From Chenopodium formosanum (Eukaryota; Streptophyta; Magnoliopsida; Caryophyllales; Amaranthaceae), in contig CM044868.1 of NCBI GenBank assembly GCA_024500155.1, positions 36,629,665-36,693,664 on the forward strand: 64,000 nt of DNA, in the 5' to 3' direction. Below the pieces are notes generated by a model, which ran no database searches, was not told where the DNA came from, and was given only the letters and a program-made list of their open reading frames with translations. Of this stretch, positions 22,471 through 33,762 are shown in pieces (within the stretch, counting starts at the first letter, position 1; each line of letters starts with the position of its first letter). A program made the translations under genes and the position numbers.

Positions 22471-24231
22471 TCAACCAACCAAAAGGACATCATCCCCCAC
22501 ACTATTCTTTTGCTCGTTCCGAGCAAAAGTGACAAGTGAGAAGATCGGGGTGGAGGGAAAAGATCCCTCATCACTGGTTATCATCTCCTCGCCCCCTAGG
22601 TTGGGGGGGTTATTAGGATCAAACCCGGGAGTGTCCATGAAAGGGTGGAAGGGTTGGTTAAAGTATTCATAGGGCCACCCTTGGGCACCCCAACCACCAT
22701 CAAAAGGAGCGCGGGCGGATGTAGATGCCGGTTCATAAGCCGGATCACAGCCACCCGAACGATAGGGGTCGTATGGGGGAGTGCCAACGCGTTGGGTAGG
22801 GTCGATGGGACCTTCCCAATAGGCGTAGCAAGTGGGGGTGGGGTGTTGAGGGTCATAGGGTCCCCAATGATTGACCGGACCCTCTTGAGGAGGGTGGTAA
22901 GGGTAGTTCACATAGGGCTCTTGAATGCCCGCTTGCACAAGATTGTCATAGTTTGCCCTTGCGTAGTACCCCCATTGCTCAATAGAAGCTTGATTGTCTC
23001 GACGGATATCATTGAGGGTACTACGAAGGGCATTGAAATCAAAAGGAGTAATGGAAGAAGAAGAAGATGCCTCACCTACCCCGCTAAGGGGGGGAATGAT
23101 TTGCTCTTGATGGAGGACCGGTGGAGGTTGAGGAACTCCACCCCGGGCTCTAGTTCGCCTCAGCTCATTGGAGATGTTTTGCTGAGGGATCTTCCATTTG
23201 AGAGGAGCGGAGTGGTCCACCGTAGTGAGGTCGGGGTCTGGGAGGACACACCATTCGATCTCCCTATCGACCAAGAGAATGAAACGGCGCTTACTATTAG
23301 TGTAGTTGAGGAAGCTGATGTGACGGAGGGCGCTTATGGAAAGAGCATAGGGAGGGAACTCGTCGGTGAGCTCTTCTCGGGTTTGGTGCACGGGTGGGAG
23401 CAATTCAATTTAATCTTTATATGCTCCATTCTTCAAAGAAAGAGCAATGATAGTAATCATGCCACCCATAAATATCTCATCACCGAGACGGTTGTCCCTA
23501 GTATCCAAGAGCCGTTGGATGAAGATGGAGGAGCATTGAAATTTGAGCCGTTGAGGATTATCGGCCAAGAATAGGCAAGCAACCTCGTCTTTTACCATGG
23601 AGTCGAGGTTAGCTTTGAAGAACACGGCATATTAGAGAAGCCGTACAAAATACCTCAAGGCTATATGAATGATGTTGTTGACCTTTGAGGTATTGGTTTG
23701 GAACCTATCCTTGTTTGTGATACTCCTCCACCACTCTTGCTCGTTGTAAGAAATGCGATGGGAGGAGGTCATTTCAGATGGGTGATCAAGGCCGGTGGCG
23801 TGCCAAAAGAAGATCTCATTTAGATCACTTTCCGCTAGAGAGTGATCCTCGTTGAACATTATAAAGTGAATCATGAGTTGAGGATCCTCATCGACATCTT
23901 CCGGCTCAAAAACTTCCTTGCGAAGAGAGGCAAGGAATTCTTAAGTCACACGCTCGTAAGTGTGAGCATGGAGGTGAATGAAGTCACCCCATCTAAAGTT
24001 TTGAGCCAACCTTGTCACCTCATCCAATATTCCCAGCTTCCTCAAAGTTTGAGGGCAAAAGAACCTTGTAGACCTAATCGGACGCTTGACGAGTGATGCA
24101 TATATGGGCCAAAATTGCTCGTCCGAAGCAATAATGCCATGATCATTGATGCGGGGAGGAGGTGGGAATTGCGGTCCTGACGATTCTCCCATCCTCTTCC
24201 TCTTTGACTTTCTTTTTCCCTTGCCGAACAT
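22471..24231 (-). pseudogene. Athila-type gag (ORF1) gene, broken
   Basis: One frame runs from ATG at 24231 (MFGKGKRKSKRKRMGES) to a stop at 22471, about 585 codons. It is cut by three stops, where the sister copy at 62258 mostly has sense codons (for example LLQYAV there, LL-stop-YAV here). Residues 30-260 carry the globular Athila ORF1 domain (FFCPQTLRKLGILDEV...YNEQEWWRSI...ADNPQRLKFQ...MGGMITIIAL). A Pro/Gly/Tyr-rich low-complexity C-terminal half follows (YNYP, HPPQEGP, PFDGGWGAQGWPY). Gag would form the particle that packages element RNA. No zinc knuckle is seen. The open frames on the other strand here are shadows. Confidence 0.75.
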
Positions 24232-25136
24232 CTTGATTCTACAAATTCACCAAGAGCATATCATTAGAACAAATTGATAAGAAATGACGTAAGAAGCCAA
24301 GTACTTAGCAAAGGTAAAAGTGTATGCATGAGAGTATACAATTCAAGGCATGCATGAATACATTTGAACCAAGGTTTGAATAAGAATTCCTATGTCATTC
24401 CTATATTAGTCCTAACAAGGTCTAGGTGAAATTTGGCATGATGTCCCCTAATTTTCATGATATCCATTCATCAAACCATCAAAATCAAACCAAAATAATG
24501 AATAACAATCTCGAACAACATCCAACTCATGCATTTCTCAATCATAAAATGGTAACATGAACACCCCAGTATGAAATCAACAATCAAAGACATTGAGATC
24601 GAAATAAAACCAAGGCAAACATGCATAATCATCATAACAACATGTTCTACTATCAACAACCAATCAATTGCAACAGGTCAATCCAAAAACCACATGAATC
24701 AAACAAGTTATTACTAACAATTTCAAGAATACCATAATTCACACTTAAATATGTAGAACATGGTAAAACTATAAGAAATTAAAGAAATAAACTTGCAAAA
24801 GCTAGGACAAACATACCAAAATTGATTGGAAGGAAGTAAAAACCCAAAAACACCAAAGCACTTAAACCCTTGAAATTGGGGAAAATGGAAAGATGGGTTT
24901 TTTGTGAGGAATTTTTTGTGGAGATTGTAGAAATTGAGTAAAGGATGGAAAATAAGTGAGAAAGGGTGAAGATTGGAGTGATTTTGATGGAGATTTGAGG
25001 TTGTAAGGGGAGGTGTAATGGAGGTTTAGAGTGAGAAGGAGAAGAAAGAAGTAGGTGACGAAAATGGGAGTTGTTGTCACGAAAATACAGCAAAATAGAA
25101 CATATGGCAGCAGTTTTTTTTTCAAAATCTGAAGAG
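24232..25136 (-). other. 5' leader region of the Athila-like element
   Basis: This lies between gag and the truncated 5' LTR. No coding frame and no 'ttggcgcc'-type primer-binding site were found, which fits loss of the downstream half of the 5' LTR together with the primer site. The part next to gag (24240-24370) resembles 62270-62420 in the sister copy. Confidence 0.5.
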
Positions 25137-25590
25137 AGGTTCGGCCGAACCAAGGGTATGTTCGGTCGAACCACAGTGTAAGTTCAGTCGAACTCCCCTT
25201 TTCTTGGTCTGGTCGAACTCCTGTGGTTCGGCCACTCCTGCAAAACTGCCAATTTTCATCTTGCCCCTGCCTCAACGCTCTACTGAACCACTGAGCAGGT
25301 TCGGCCACACCTTCAAGAGGTTCGGCCGAACCTCTTCTGAATCATGCTTCCTCCAGCTTCCCTTGAGCTTAGCTTCCTCCTCTTGAAAATCCCGATGGTT
25401 CCTACAAAGCATAAGCATGAAAATCACAATAAGAACAAAGCGAGAAGACTAAGAAAAGGGAAGATAAAGGAGAAAGAAAAGAGGAAGCAAAACTAAGTAA
25501 AAATGCTTAGAAAAAGGGCCAAACAAGTGCAAATGAGGGGAGAATCCTTAGAGAAAAAGGATAAAAGAATGGCATAAATGCCACTCATCA
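25137..25590 (-). repeat. Truncated 5' LTR of the Athila-like element
   Basis: It matches the upstream part of the 3' LTR (about 19735-20224), including the TTCGGCCGAA palindromes at 25138-25330. Similarity stops abruptly at about 25137, before the TATA region. Confidence 0.75.
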
Positions 25591-25595
25591 TCACC

Positions 25596-26824
25596 GCCCA
25601 ATGAAGTGAAAGCGAACAAATTATTATACAATCGCACATACTTCCTGAAATGTTTCGCTTCTTCATTTGTAGAAGTTAATAACTACACAAGCAGTGTAGG
25701 GTACTCATTAACATCAATCTTGATTTCTCCATCATCACAACAGAAGTGAAGTGATTCAAAAGCAAATTTTTTAGCCATACACCTATGATAGTAAGTAGGT
25801 GCAGGAAGGAGATAAGACTTAGTAGGAATTTTTTTTTTTTCCAATTAGAGCAACACATCCCCCTGTGAAAAAAATGAACAATGTTCATTTCAGGGTTTTT
25901 AAAATACAAATATTTATTGTAAAATTGAAATATCAACAAAGTAAAATAAAAAATTACTTATCGCTTGGACTTTATTGATTTCTTTCTTCTGAAAACTTGC
26001 ATCAGATTATTCCTTTGACCTTCAAGACAGCATTTAAAACACATATTCAGTCAAATTCTAACTATGAAAAAAAATATCAATAATATACCATAAAGTCTTA
26101 AAAAACCTTTGTTTTTCAACACTACATCCACCCTCCAAATTTGTACGATCTTTATTCTTGTAACCCTTTGCTGAGGAAGCTGTTTATATTAGTAAACATC
26201 AAATCAATTTCAAAATCCATAATCTACAAACCAGTTGTATATAAAATTTGCAAAATCAACAATGAAAAACTAAAATTGCCTGTCAGTTGAACTGCAGGTA
26301 ATGCAAAAACCTGAACTAAAACTCTTTTACCAGTTTTTAAATCAAGACCATCCGTAAAAAATGTTATTCAATGAAATTTCAAATACCTTTTTTTTACATT
26401 AATACATTTTTTATGTAAAAACATGTATAAATTCCCAAAAAATGATACTTTAATTACTTGACACTTCAATTGTGCTCCCTCTTTCTTTTCTAGAATTTTC
26501 GTTAGATTGCTCCTATAACCTTTAAAATAAAATTACAAAAACACATATTGAGTTTTAGATTAAGAACATAATTCAATAACAAAAACATAGCAAAATTTAA
26601 TAAACCTTTCTATAACATTAAAGTATTCAACCCCTAAGTACCTTTGCATTCGATCACTACATCCTCTATCCAAATCGATAAGACGGCTATTCGTGTATCT
26701 TCTTGTCAATGAAGGTGCTTATTAATAATTAACATCAAATTTATAAGCAATTATATCCATATCAATTCAATTGAATATAAAATAAATTTGCAACATGAAC
26801 AATGAGCCACTAAAATTACTTGTC
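25596..26824 (-). pseudogene. RepHel, N-terminal exons (block 2)
   Basis: At 25860-25597 the minus strand reads CVALIG...SYLLPAPTYYHRCM...FAFESLHFCCDDGEI...YPTLLV, stop, then YNNLFAFTSLGG, the conserved start of Helitron transposases, joining directly to block 16765-18693. Further upstream (25940-26824) lie small exons separated by AT-rich introns. One encodes TDGLDLKTGKRVLVQVF. Another encodes a Ser/Arg-rich peptide like the one near 48880. Two related exon sets exist here, and a third lies beyond the Tat insertion. Confidence 0.7.
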
Positions 26825-26829
26825 AGTTG

Positions 26830-27469
26830 TGATTTTGGTATTTTTATACCCGACAAAGTGGCCCAATCGGAGCCTGCCACGTGTCGCTGGAAGAGGTGCC
26901 ACCTTGGACCTTTGAGATGGTGACACGTGGTAGGCAGGTCCCCCTTTATTTGGGATGTTTGATGATCCATAATGGACCATTAGGAGGGCGACACGTGTCA
27001 CCCTAAGAGGTGCCCAAATAGCCTTTTAGGATCAGTGACACGTGTCACTCAGATATCGCTTCTGAAATGGCGGCCTTTAAGGGCCCAAACCTTGAGGTGC
27101 CGGTTTGCGGCGTGCCCTAATCCCTAGGTCACCAGACCCTAGGGAGGGCACACTTTTCCAAAAGACCCTATAAATATAAACAATTCCCTCATTAGAGGGA
27201 AGAGAGATACAGAACACGAGACAACACGTCACATCGGCATTTATTACAGAGCTGTTGTTCTTAAGAAACAGACAACACCTTACCTGAGCTTGGAATCCGA
27301 GCAGATAACTTTATTTCCGCACGTTTTACTCCGAATACTTTGCTAACTAAATCTTCGGAGGCAGACTACCGACCATCCGGCGGTCTGTTTGCTTTGCAAG
27401 TACAGGCGCCCCTTGTTGGATCTAGTCTTAGTGTTGTTACTTTCCCGAGGGACAAAAACCCCCGAAACA
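26830..27469 (+). repeat. 5' LTR of the Tat element, 640 bp
   Basis: It begins TGATTTTGG and ends CCCGAAACA. Four ACGT-core palindromes (CCACGTGTC, GACACGTGG, GACACGTGTC twice) lie between about 26877 and 27050, before a TATA box (TATAAATA) near 27171. Confidence 0.9.
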
Positions 27470-27470
27470 T

Positions 27471-27490
27471 TTGGCGCCGTCAGTGGGGAG
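27471..27490 (+). promoter_or_regulatory. Primer-binding site of the Tat element
   Basis: TTGGCGCCGTCAGTGGGGAG starts one base after the LTR. The form TTGGCGCCGT.TGTGGGGA is common in plant Ty3/gypsy elements and marks where a tRNA primes minus-strand DNA. Confidence 0.8.
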
Positions 27491-27502
27491 AGTACCTTTA
27501 AG

Positions 27503-29165
27503 ATGGCTTCCCAAGTCCTTATACCGAATCGTGAGACCAATCGGCCTCCGAAAAACATAGTCGTCCAGACGGACAATTACTCAAGGGGCGACGCTGATGT
27601 CGAAACTATGTGGATCCTAACGGATCCCTCATCTATAGACGCATCCGTAGTAAGGAAAAGTGGGAGCGTCACCCTGACCAGGCGGGGCCAAGCAAAACTG
27701 CTGGTCAGCCAAAGAAGCCCTCGGGGCGGCCGAGTGATCCTTCCCAGGCGGCCGAATCAAACCCCGTTACCCGAGACAAACTCATAAAACTCTTTAGCAG
27801 TCTCAGGTGTGAAATCAAACAACTTGCCACCAAGAGGTTGCCTAATCCTAGAAAGGAGCAGTCGGCCAAGAAGCCAGCTCAAGCTGGAAAACAGAAATCG
27901 GTCAGGGACCTCCAGCCGACTCCTCATCCTGCCCTGAAGGAGAAGGCTCGGCCCCAATTTGAAACCTCACCAGACGCCGTTTCCCAGAAATAGGTACAAG
28001 AAAAGCCATCCGGCACATACAGCCGGATGGTAGCAAGAAAACATTCTTCGATGCTCGATATTACATTTAGCAGAAGAAAACCCAGCTATCAAAGTCGGCT
28101 TCTACGTCGACCTACCATGATAGCTTTCGGAATACCTCTGCAAGGTATTCCCAGTCTGTACATGAGACTCCAGCAAGCAGCCCACGGGTTTAGTCTGGCT
28201 CTCATGTGATCCAGTCGGCCTAGTACATGGCTCTGCCATTGTACAAGTCGCCTGCTTTACCTTACATGCAGCCTGCCCTCTTTGGAGACCAGGCGACATA
28301 CGGCTATCAGCCGATGGATTGGCAGCTCAGGCTGCAATACCTTGGAGATCAACCCTCTGCTTTCTCCTGGGAAATAACCGAAGCCGAAGCTGAAATGTTT
28401 TGGTTGGAACCTATGATGGGACCTCCAACCCGGAAGACCACCTGCTAGCATACACCCACCTCTTGTATTTACAAGGGTTGGATGATGTCGCATGGTGTTG
28501 ATGTTTTCCAGCCACCCTAAAGGGCATAGCCAAACAATGGGTTCGGCAATCTGCCGGCTGGTTGTATTAATAGCTTCAAGACGCTTGCATTCTTGTTTGC
28601 TTTGAACTTCTCTATGAAAATCCCTGCCAAAAAGACAAGCCTCGATTTGAGCAATGTACAACAGGGAGATAGAGATGGCTTGCTTTCCTATGTCAGGCGG
28701 TTCAATCTGGTAAGAATCTAGATTCATGGGCTGTCTGATAAGGTCACCTTCATAGACTTCTTTAAGGGTCTGAAGGACGTGTCTACTTTCAAGTATGAAC
28801 TCGTTCGCAAACAAATTTTCACTCTGCAGGGAGCATTAAGAGAGGCGAAAGCCTATATACAGGCGATCGAACTCTGCTCCTCCAATAAGCAGTCGGACCC
28901 TAAGAAGTCCGACCGACATAAGGAGAGTCGACGTGCTCAGCCGGCTCCTAAGCTAGAAGAGAGAAAAAAGAAAAAACAAATCTGGGCCATTGATAACCCT
29001 GATCAACCGGCCCAGAAGACGAAAAAAGAGTGGAAACCGTACGTTCCAAGGTACGAGTTCCACAAGGACTGCTACTCCATCCTCTTGGAAATCAAGGATC
29101 GGCTGACTCTCGAGAAGCCAACCCCTATGAAATGTTCCTCTGAGAAAGATGGTCAACTCTGTTGA
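27503..29165 (+). pseudogene. gag gene of the Tat element, broken
   Basis: The likely start is ATG at 27503 (MASQVLIPNRE). The reading then changes frame several times. Best-preserved parts are a basic Pro-rich region (27610-27990) and the capsid-like region at about 28520-28870, with QGDRDGLLSYVRRFN and a GLKDVSTFKYELVRKQ helix, followed by a Lys-rich tail (28890-29000). The arrangement matches the retrotransposon gag domain, where RF/RFN and GL..G..KY are conserved. At least six stops or frameshifts were seen. No CCHC knuckle was identified with certainty. Confidence 0.7.
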
Positions 29166-29286
29166 AGAAGGAGAGGCGGCAGGCACATCCGCCTTCCCTA
29201 AAGTTGTCATCGCCGAGCAGGACAAAGGCAAAGTCCGTCGGCCGCATGATGACCCTGTGGTCATTGAATGCAAGGTGGCCAATTAA

Positions 29287-29323
29287 CTGGTTGGTCAAAT
29301 TTTGATTGACATAGGCAGCTCCT
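29287..29323 (+). pseudogene. Protease gene of the Tat element, first part, cut at the active site
   Basis: The last codons before the solo LTR read LVGQILIDIGSS. Across the insertion (resuming at 39933) the frame continues SDLISLKCLSNL. DIGSS is the aspartic protease catalytic motif, so the insertion lies within or directly next to it. The five bases ctcct (29319-29323) are duplicated at 39933-39937. Confidence 0.85.
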
Positions 29324-31157
29324 TGTAGGGAATAATTTCAAGCGTTAACCCCTAGCTTAAACCCCACTGTGAACATACACTAAAGTACAGTGGCGTCCAA
29401 AGGGAAAAAGATAGAGCAAAAGAGTCGCCAACAAGTTTTAGGAACTTGTAAACAGTTCATGAGGTGAAGGTTACACCCCTTTACGATCCAAGAGATCGTC
29501 AACTCCATAAGGTCTAGAACCAAATAAGGGTTTGGGGATGAAGGTACAAATCCAACCTAAAAGAGATTGAACCTGCCCTAATAATAGGCCTCTACTTTAT
29601 TCTGATCGTATTCATGTGCGCTTTCTGACTAACATGCAATCAATAGGTTTACCCTAAAACTGTTTAATCTATGTTGGTTGAATATTAATGCACAAATAAA
29701 TCTATTATTGGCGATCACTTGAATTATAATCATATTAACCCTAACAAGATTATTAATTATTTTATTAAGCGTGATTACACGTACAAATTCCCTTTAAACA
29801 TGCATAAAAAGGTGTGATCAAGCAATAACAATAAAAATCAAGCCACATAATATAATAATAATAAAAAAAAAATTATAATCATAATCATGTTCATGTTAAT
29901 AGTAAAGCATAATAATAGCAAGATCCTAGGCATGATACTAACAAGATTAATAACAAACTTTAGCATGTCACTAAGCAATAAAAATCAAATCTTTAACCCT
30001 AACATGATACTAAAAATCATAAATATTATAGGAAGAGAATAGGAAGCATCGTAACAATCATACTTAATATTAAAATTACCCTAGACATGATACTAGAAAT
30101 CAAAGTAACAATCTAAACATGATTTCTACATCATAACATCAATAAAAACCATTAAAGTACTTACTTGGATGCCTCGTACCTCTTTCTAATAACTAAGTAC
30201 ACACGTTAGTAACTTCAAGGAAAATATTAAACAAAACAATTAAATTAAATAATTGAAATAGAGATTTGGGACCAAACCCTCAGAAATTAAACCTTTCACG
30301 TCTAGGGCGAAGGCAACTTCGAATATGGCTAGGTGTTTCTAGATCTTGCAAATGCGGAATTTTGAATGTAAAAGCAAGTTTAGAAAAGAGAAAGAGAAAG
30401 AATTGATGAATGAGAAGAGAATGAGAGAATTAATGATTGCGAATGAAAACTGATTGTAGGTGATTATAATCGAAAAGCTTGTTGTTAATGAGAATTGGTG
30501 AATGAAAACAGAGTTTTTAATACGTTATTTATAGAGAAAATCAGCCAAAAAGATAAAATTAACAAAATAGAGTCTGGCGCACGCAAAACGAGATTGGCGC
30601 CAGTCATTGGCCATTGGCGCCAGGCGCCAATCCTGTTTTTGACGCGTTTTCTAAAATCAGATAAATTTTTCCGTAAGGAGGATAAAATTGCATCTTTTCC
30701 TCAAAAATGCTCTTTGATTTTAATTAAAACTCTGAAAAGTCAACAAAAGTCAATTATCAATGCTAATTGAATTAGGAATGAAAAGAACCATCTAGAAGAA
30801 TTTAGAAGACTAAAACCATTCCTAATTTCATTAGGAATGATAAATCATATTAGGCCCTCCCCTAGATCATTGGGCCGCATATAAGGCTCAAACCGGGCCT
30901 AGGTTGGTAAATTGACCATAACTTCCTCAATATTCATCGGAATTGGGCTTATAATATATCGTTTGAAAGCTCTAGTCGAGCCCCATCCAACTACGCTACT
31001 ATTGGACCCATATCATGGACCAACCAAACTGGATTGACTGTTCTCTTAAAATAAGTTTTCAAAAACAGAGAGAAGAGAAAAGAAATTAAAAACTATCCGC
31101 AACACTAAACTTTCCACACTTTCGCTTCATTCGATTATGACTCGACGTGAAAGGTAC

Positions 31158-33646
31158 TGATGAGTGGCATTTATGTCACTCTTAGGAAGTAGTTTTAGAG
31201 TCATTTTCGTGTTTATTTTATCTTATTTTCCCTTTCTTTCTCTTGTTTTCTCTTTAATAAAGTTTCTTGTTTATTTGGTAGTTTTGGAGCGTTTTAGTTT
31301 ATTTTCTTTATTTTATTAGCTTTAGTTTATTTTCGTATTTTACTTTATTTTATTTGCTTGTATAGTTTTTGTTTTTGTTTTATTTTTATTAGTTTAGTTT
31401 TATGTCTCTTATTTTCTATTTTATTTTATTTATTTCTATTTTATTTTTTTTATTCTATTTGTCGTGCTTTTGTTTTATTTCGTCCTTTGTTTGTTTTCAT
31501 TTTATTTTATTCTTTGTCCCAGTCTCTCCTCAATCTTGCTCGTGTTTGTAGGTGTGTTCGAGGTCCAAGGCATACGCTACAATATCCAAATGGAGTGAGT
31601 CTCGGGTTTGCCCTGCTACTTGCTGCTGTCCCTTAACCTTCACCCCACCTCCCTTATCCTCCACCACACACACACCAACAGCACAAGCACTTCATTGCCC
31701 CTGCAACCCCGCAACACCACCACACCCAACAGCAGCTACCCCCTGCTTCCACTCACCCTCACAACACCACCCAACCCACAATTAATAGCAGCTTGCACCA
31801 CACCACCAATCACCCCCGTAACAACCACTAGCCCCTTCCTTCACTCACGCATCAACCAACACAACTCCCCTGCTCCAATCCGCAACAATCAACGCCTGAA
31901 CCACCATAGCCACCAATCAAATCAACCACCAATTACCACCAGCCGCGCCACCGTTCTCAACCACCAAGAACAGCAACAGCAACGAACACAACATCAACAA
32001 TAACCACGCTGCCCCTGCTTCAACCCGAATTAACCAGCCACCTCAATACACCTCTCTACGCATTAACAACAACACAATCACCCAGCAACACCACCGCGCA
32101 ACAGAGCAGCCACCACCAGCATCAATTACAGCAACAATTGCGCCATATCACCCACCATTGCATCACAAATCAGAACAATTAGAGAATTAATCAAGTTCGA
32201 GCAAACCCATTGAGATGTTCGGCCGAACTTCGAGTCAGAGACTTTGGGGGTTTTGTTATTCGAAGAGGAGTGGTCGAACATACCCTTGGTTCGACCGAAC
32301 CAACCCCGTAGTTCGGTCGAACCAACCACCGGTTCGATCGAACTATTTCACAAGCCTCGCACATGATCTTTAATGAGGATCAAACGATGATGATTCAATT
32401 GGTGTTGATAGCCATTGATTTAGAGCATTGATTTAATGATAATGGTTGATGATGGTGGTAGGAGAATCGAATCAGAGTAGCCATGAAGATGGAATGAAAC
32501 CGTGTCTGAATGTTTTTGCTTTAGGGGATTTAATTTTTTTTTCTTTTATTTTTATTTTTCTTTGTTTTCTTTTCTCTTTTTCTTATTTTCTTTCTTTTTT
32601 TTTATTCTTATTTTAGTTTTCTATTTTAACTTTTCCTTTTCATCTATTTTATTTTATTATCTTTTTCTATTTTTTTTCCCAGTTTTATTAAGTTTGTATA
32701 AATACCCATTTTTGGGGGTAATTAAAAGGAGGAATTCAATAACTATCTATTCTTCTCTCTAATTAGTTTTAGGTTAGGTTAGGATTAGTCTTCTTTGGCA
32801 GAGAGAGAAAGTGAGGTTTTCTTCATTAATTAACTTGGATTTTGAAGAAGGAGCTTGTTCAATCCTTTGTAGACCTTCATCTTCAATTAATTAGCAATCT
32901 CTTACTCTTTCTCTTTACCTTTGTTTTTTATTTTGATTATTTGCTTTGAATTTTCTTCTTTGCTTATTAATCCTGTTGATGCTTATTGATTTGATGATTG
33001 ATATTGTTTTCAACATGATTTATGAGTAGTCATCTAGCCAAGGGTGTGGGGATGGTGTAGTTGCTAATTGTTCATGCTTTTAATGTTGGGGTTATGGTAA
33101 TGGTGATTAAAGTCTTTGCATGCTTGATATTCTTTGGTCTTTCTTGCAAGTGCACATTGTTAGTTGATAAAACATGAGTCTTTACTAACAAATAACGGAA
33201 GTTGGCTTAGTTGAGATTCATTACTATCGATTGTTATTTAATAGTACCTCCTAGTATATGGTTCTAATGTGGAAACATAGAGGCTATGTTAGGAGAAGCC
33301 AATTGACCCCGGAAGGCGGCTAGATATGACCCTTTACTTCGATATTCATGCATGCTTAGTTTACCATTGCTTTGCTTCTGTGTTATTGCATGATCAAGTG
33401 ACATCTTCACCTACCCATTTCCCTTGGTGCCTTAATGTTTTATTTCTTGTTTTAGCATTTTTAGACTTAAGTTTAGTTATCCCCTATTCCGGACTAGCTT
33501 AATTGTCAATAATATTTGGTGGTGTTTACCGTTCACTGTAGTTCGACCCCTATGCTTGCCTTATACTCGTATTAGGTTTGTTTAGGTTGTATAAATTGTA
33601 TTTGATCTAGGGATAGACAATTGACGACACGTTTATTACCTTGTCA
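31158..33646 (+). repeat. 5' LTR of the gag-only element, 2.49 kb
   Basis: It begins TGATGAGTGGCATTTATGTC and ends ACCTTGTCA. Zones: T-rich (31200-31520), CAC/ACC-rich (31620-32110), TTCGGCCGAA-type palindromes (about 32216-32342), T-rich again, TATA box TATAAATA at about 32697, then a downstream half shared with the Athila-like LTR at 18694-20224. Confidence 0.9.
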
Positions 33647-33648
33647 AA

Positions 33649-33668
33649 TTGGCGCCGTTACCGGGGAA
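33649..33668 (+). promoter_or_regulatory. Primer-binding site of the gag-only element
   Basis: TTGGCGCCGTTACCGGGGAA begins two bases after the 5' LTR and closely matches the usual plant Ty3/gypsy primer site. Confidence 0.85.
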
Positions 33669-33762
33669 CGACTTCCATTACCATTATGTTATCTTATTGA
33701 GACTAGTCCATTGTATATATTTTCTTTTGATTTGTTTTTGTTCTCTTTGTTTTGTTTAAAAA

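Larger units (their letters stand above)
18694..25590 (-). mobile_element. Athila-like gag-only LTR-retrotransposon inserted in RepHel
   Basis: The plus strand starts TGACAAGG and ends CACTCATCA, so the element reads TGATGAG...CTTGTCA on the minus strand. Flanks are taacc (18689-18693) and tcacc (25591-25595), a 5-bp target duplication with one change. Joining the flanks restores the Helitron reading FAFTSLGG to HKAETKNG, which proves insertion into RepHel. The 3' LTR is 18694-20224. The 5' LTR keeps only about 450 bp (25137-25590) and lacks its downstream half, TATA and primer site. Inside are a broken gag frame and a long non-coding tail. No reverse transcriptase, protease or integrase is present. 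Confidence 0.85.

Noticed and set aside
22645..23574. Open frame of 309 codons on the plus strand
   Set aside because: It lies antisense to the Athila-type gag gene, shows no domain, and exists because the GC-richer gag sequence has few stops on the other strand.
31608..32003. Thr/Pro/His-rich 131-codon frame, and its twin at 37842-38126
   Set aside because: Both come from the CAC/ACC-rich zone of the same LTR; start codons and length differ between the two LTRs and no domain is present.
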